A DNA stretch of 64,000 nucleotides, taken from positions 124,001-188,000 of the forward strand of contig NZ_CP166990.1 in the NCBI RefSeq assembly GCF_046197865.1, read 5' to 3'. Numbering within the stretch: the stretch's first letter is position 1; every line of letters starts with the position of its first letter. The notes beneath the pieces are model-generated. The model had not been told where the DNA came from. It saw only the letters and a list, made by a program, of their open reading frames with translations, and ran no database searches. This document shows positions 62,570 through 64,000 of this stretch, one piece after another. The translations under genes and the position numbers were made by a program. The stretch is from JAHKLT01 sp046197865 (GTDB taxonomy: Archaea > Methanobacteriota > Methanobacteria > Methanobacteriales > Methanobacteriaceae).

Positions 62570-63628
62570 ATGATAGAAGGAATAACAACTTTTGGCCCAG
62601 AATCATTATTAGATAAAATAAAAGGTTTTGAACCTGTATTTTTATGTGTAATTGGAACTACAGAAACATCAAAAATAGAAAATATTAGTGGAGCAGGTGC
62701 ATCAGCTGAACTAACAGAATATACTCCTGCTGCAGATGTTGAGTTGATGGTTCATGGTAAAGTGCTATGTACAGATAAAATGGCAGAAACTGTTGTAGAT
62801 GGAATAGCTGCACCAACACCTGCTGTACTTACAAAAGCTTCACTTGAAATTGGAGATATTCCTTTTGTTATTGTTGATGCAGGTTCTAAAATAAAACCAA
62901 ATGTTGGAGCAATGAATTTAGGCACAGATTATGGAAGAGATATTAGAACAGGTAAAGGTGTTTTAAATCCTCTTGAAATTTTTGAAAATGCTCGTGAACT
63001 TGGAAGAGAGTTAGATTCTCGTCATGATTATTTAGTCATTGGTGAAAGTATTGCAGCAGGTACAACAACAGCACTTGGAGTATTAAAAGCATTAGGTTAT
63101 TCTGCTGATGGAAAAGTAAGTGGGAGTATGCCAACAAACCCACATGAACTTAAACTTGAAACAGTTAATGAAGGATTAAAAAATAGTGGATTAGACCTTG
63201 ATAATATTGATGCTTTTCAAGCTATTGGTGCAGTAGGAGATCCAATCATACCAGCAGTTGCAGGTTTAGTTTTAGGTGGAAATGGACCTATAATACTTGC
63301 AGGTGCAACTCAAATGGTTGCAGTATGTGCAGTAATTAAAGCTATTGAACCAAATTTTGATTTCTCAAGAATAAACTTAGCTACTACAATTTATGTTGCA
63401 AAAGATGAATCAGCTGATTTATTTGATCTTGCATCACAAGTAGATGAAGATTTAACAATACATGTTGTAAATCCAGAATTTGAAAAATCTAGCTATGAAG
63501 GTTTGAAATTATATTTAAATGGATTTGCAAAAGAAGGAGCAGGTGCAGGTGGAGCAATGTTTACAGCACTTAATCGTGGAGTTAGTTTAGAAGATTTACG
63601 CGGAAAAATAGAAAAATTGTGTGAATAG
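62570..63628 (+). CDS. CobT-like nicotinate-nucleotide phosphoribosyltransferase family protein (TIGR00303)
   Basis: The protein of about 352 residues is archaeal, distantly related to CobT, and thought to activate the lower-ligand base of corrinoids. Landmarks: GITTFGPESLLDKI, CVIGTTETSKIENISGAGAS, ESIAAGTTTALGVLKALGY and IAAVGDPIIPAVAGL-type glycine-rich blocks. I start at ATG 62570, 6 nt after ATAGGT; the ORF reaches 62534. It is divergent from kae1-bud32 across about 100 bp. Confidence 0.85.
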   Translation: MIEGITTFGPESLLDKIKGFEPVFLCVIGTTETSKIENISGAGASAELTEYTPAADVELMVHGKVLCTDKMAETVVDGIAAPTPAVLTKASLEIGDIPFVIVDAGSKIKPNVGAMNLGTDYGRDIRTGKGVLNPLEIFENARELGRELDSRHDYLVIGESIAAGTTTALGVLKALGYSADGKVSGSMPTNPHELKLETVNEGLKNSGLDLDNIDAFQAIGAVGDPIIPAVAGLVLGGNGPIILAGATQMVAVCAVIKAIEPNFDFSRINLATTIYVAKDESADLFDLASQVDEDLTIHVVNPEFEKSSYEGLKLYLNGFAKEGAGAGGAMFTALNRGVSLEDLRGKIEKLCE

Positions 63629-63654
63629 ATTAATTTAAATCTTTTTTGAATTAA

Positions 63655-63927
63655 TTATCTAGACATTACAATATTTATTTTTTCAAAAATATCTTGAATT
63701 TCTTCTTTATCCTCAAAATTATCAAAAACATTGCCAATGAATTCATCCATTGCATTAGTTAAGCCTTTAGAAGAAATTCCTTTTTTAACTTTTAAAAATA
63801 ATTGGCCTATAAAATAATCATCATCAATATTTTGGTAATGATAATCAATCAAATCTTCTTCTGTATTTATATATTCAATAATATAATTTTTTAATTGAAT
63901 ATTAGGATTTTCATTAATAGTTTCCAT
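63655..63927 (-). CDS. Small acidic hypothetical protein
   Basis: The 90-residue acidic protein (METINENPNIQLKNYIIEYI at the start, GNVFDNFEDKEEIQDIFEKI near the end) is predicted mostly helical. I do not recognise it. It is convergent with the CobT-like gene. Codon use fits its neighbours. The last 70 bp of the window show nothing else. Confidence 0.6.
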   Translation of the reverse strand: METINENPNIQLKNYIIEYINTEEDLIDYHYQNIDDDYFIGQLFLKVKKGISSKGLTNAMDEFIGNVFDNFEDKEEIQDIFEKINIVMSR

Positions 63928-64000
63928 TTTAAAAACCTTATTTATAAATTAATTTTAAACTATTTATATTTTTCAAAATGTGAAAATACACAATATCATG

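Overview
The window is strongly AT-rich archaeal DNA. It carries clamp-loader genes rfcS and rfcL, a Hef helicase/nuclease, a Kae1-Bud32 fusion, a PIN-ATPase-KH protein, an AcnX-type mevalonate-pathway dehydratase, two Mur-ligase-like proteins of the pseudomurein type, large Asn/Thr-rich adhesin-like proteins with Ig-like repeats, and Shine-Dalgarno sites of the GGAGGTGAT type. Together these point to a member of Methanobacteriales, most likely a host-associated Methanobrevibacter. No rRNA, tRNA or CRISPR array was seen.

Layout. 1-11.3 kb is mostly housekeeping: hef (5' end cut by the window edge), a TIM-barrel isomerase, PIN-ATPase-KH, hisI/hisS, aroE, rfcL/rfcS. It is interrupted by an ADP-ribosyltransferase-fold gene with a small partner (6.0-7.1 kb). 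11.5-14.3 kb is accessory: a GNAT acetyltransferase, five tandem 51-60 aa paralogues, then a small structured RNA convergent with a DUF3800 gene. 14.5-17.5 kb holds ilvD and hisD. 17.5-25.5 kb is a divergently duplicated adhesin unit in which the C-terminal coding sequence, a four-hairpin 3' element and the upstream regions all form inverted repeats. 25.6-30.1 kb holds a DUF4013/XRE regulator pair, a secreted transglutaminase-like protein and a tyrosine-recombinase-like protein. 30.4-39.2 kb is metabolic (aspS, BaiN-like flavoprotein, CAT-like protein, cbiC, hemL, signal peptidase, argS, argF). 39.2-42.4 kb is a second RNA-DUF3800 module, split by an IS1182-like element, followed by a third RNA copy. 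42.5-54.2 kb holds an RHH operon, purD, ilvB/ilvN/ilvC, MATE, AbrB, an antiporter, an HNH protein and a DDE transposase. 54.4-62.5 kb is a minus-strand housekeeping run (kae1-bud32, ITPase, rpsO, recJ-like, acnX, two Mur ligases), followed by a CobT-like gene.

The most interesting signal is the small-RNA/DUF3800 module. Three homologous RNAs of about 110 nt each have a strong TATA promoter and two hairpins with compensatory changes. Two point tail-to-tail at a DUF3800 (DESG motif) gene and the third at a remnant. Both modules lie between direct repeats of flanking host DNA, so they look mobile or duplicated. I recall that structured RNAs near DUF3800 genes have been reported in comparative RNA screens, so the association itself may be known. 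The archaeal copies, their flanking duplications and their decay are what deserve study here. The isoleucine biosynthesis genes ilvD, ilvB-ilvN and ilvC are scattered rather than in one operon, as are hisI and hisD.
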